Assembly: GCA_013695005.1 (NCBI GenBank)
Contig: JACDBJ010000546.1
Location: 1 to 5,076 of the forward strand
Reading direction: 5' to 3'
DNA length: 5,076 bases
Source: Pseudonocardiales bacterium
GTDB taxonomy: Bacteria > Actinomycetota > Actinomycetes > Mycobacteriales > Pseudonocardiaceae
The notes beneath the pieces were generated by a model that saw only the letters and a list, made by a program, of their open reading frames with translations, did not search any database and was not told the origin of the DNA. Shown here piece after piece: positions 5,028 through 5,076 of this stretch. Both the position numbers and the translations under genes were made by a program. Position 1 is the first letter of the stretch. Each line of letters opens with the position of its first letter.

Positions 5028-5076
5028 GGATCAGCAGCGACTTGACGGCAGCGGCGAGCCGGCCGCCGTCGGCCCG
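5020..5076 (-). CDS. C-terminal fragment of an unrecognised protein
   Basis: Read on the minus strand, the last 57 bases form 18 codons and a TGA stop, ending LAAAVKSLLIPG. Seventeen of the 18 codons end in G or C, which supports a real coding frame converging on LP2. The visible tail is a short amphipathic helix with no diagnostic motif, so I do not assign a function. The remainder of the gene lies beyond the window. Confidence 0.5.
   Translation of the reverse strand, partial: RADGGRLAAAVKSLLIPG

Overview
This window comes from a high-GC actinobacterium. Base composition looks to be around 70% GC by eye, third codon positions are almost always G or C, GTG starts are used, and the topoisomerase I is of the zinc-finger-free actinobacterial type with tandem C-terminal repeats and a lysine/arginine-rich tail. 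I cannot name the species. A Frankia-, Geodermatophilus- or Streptomyces-like relative is a guess from gene content.

Layout, left to right: (1) the last 31 codons of an unrecognised plus-strand gene, stop at 95-97; (2) a small secreted lipoprotein at 208-756, here called LP1; (3) a 178-base gap with two dyad symmetries; (4) the complete topA gene at 935-3616; (5) a convergent vapBC-type toxin-antitoxin pair on the minus strand, vapB at 4006-4266 and vapC at 3621-4022, whose toxin stop lies only 4 bases from the topA stop; (6) a 166-base gap holding the vapBC promoter/operator on one side and two strong stem-loops on the other; (7) a second lipoprotein, LP2, at 4433-4996, which is a diverged paralogue of LP1; (8) the last 18 codons of an unrecognised minus-strand gene ending at 5020.

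The most interesting structure is a perfect 17-base direct repeat. One copy (3600-3616) is the 3' end of topA including its stop codon. The other (4320-4336) lies exactly 720 bases downstream, past the vapBC promoter. The vapBC cassette is therefore bracketed by copies of the topA 3' end, as expected if the cassette was inserted at the end of topA and the gene end was regenerated. A perfect 9-bp GC-rich stem-loop at 4346-4370 starts 9 bases after the distal copy. If the cassette is removed on paper, this stem-loop sits just after the topA stop, where a terminator belongs. The repeats and the hairpin are read directly from the sequence; the insertion history is inference.

Functionally, topA is a housekeeping gene that relaxes negative supercoils. 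The two lipoproteins are probably cell-envelope proteins of unknown role. vapBC is a self-contained, autoregulated accessory module with no obvious link to topoisomerase function apart from its position.
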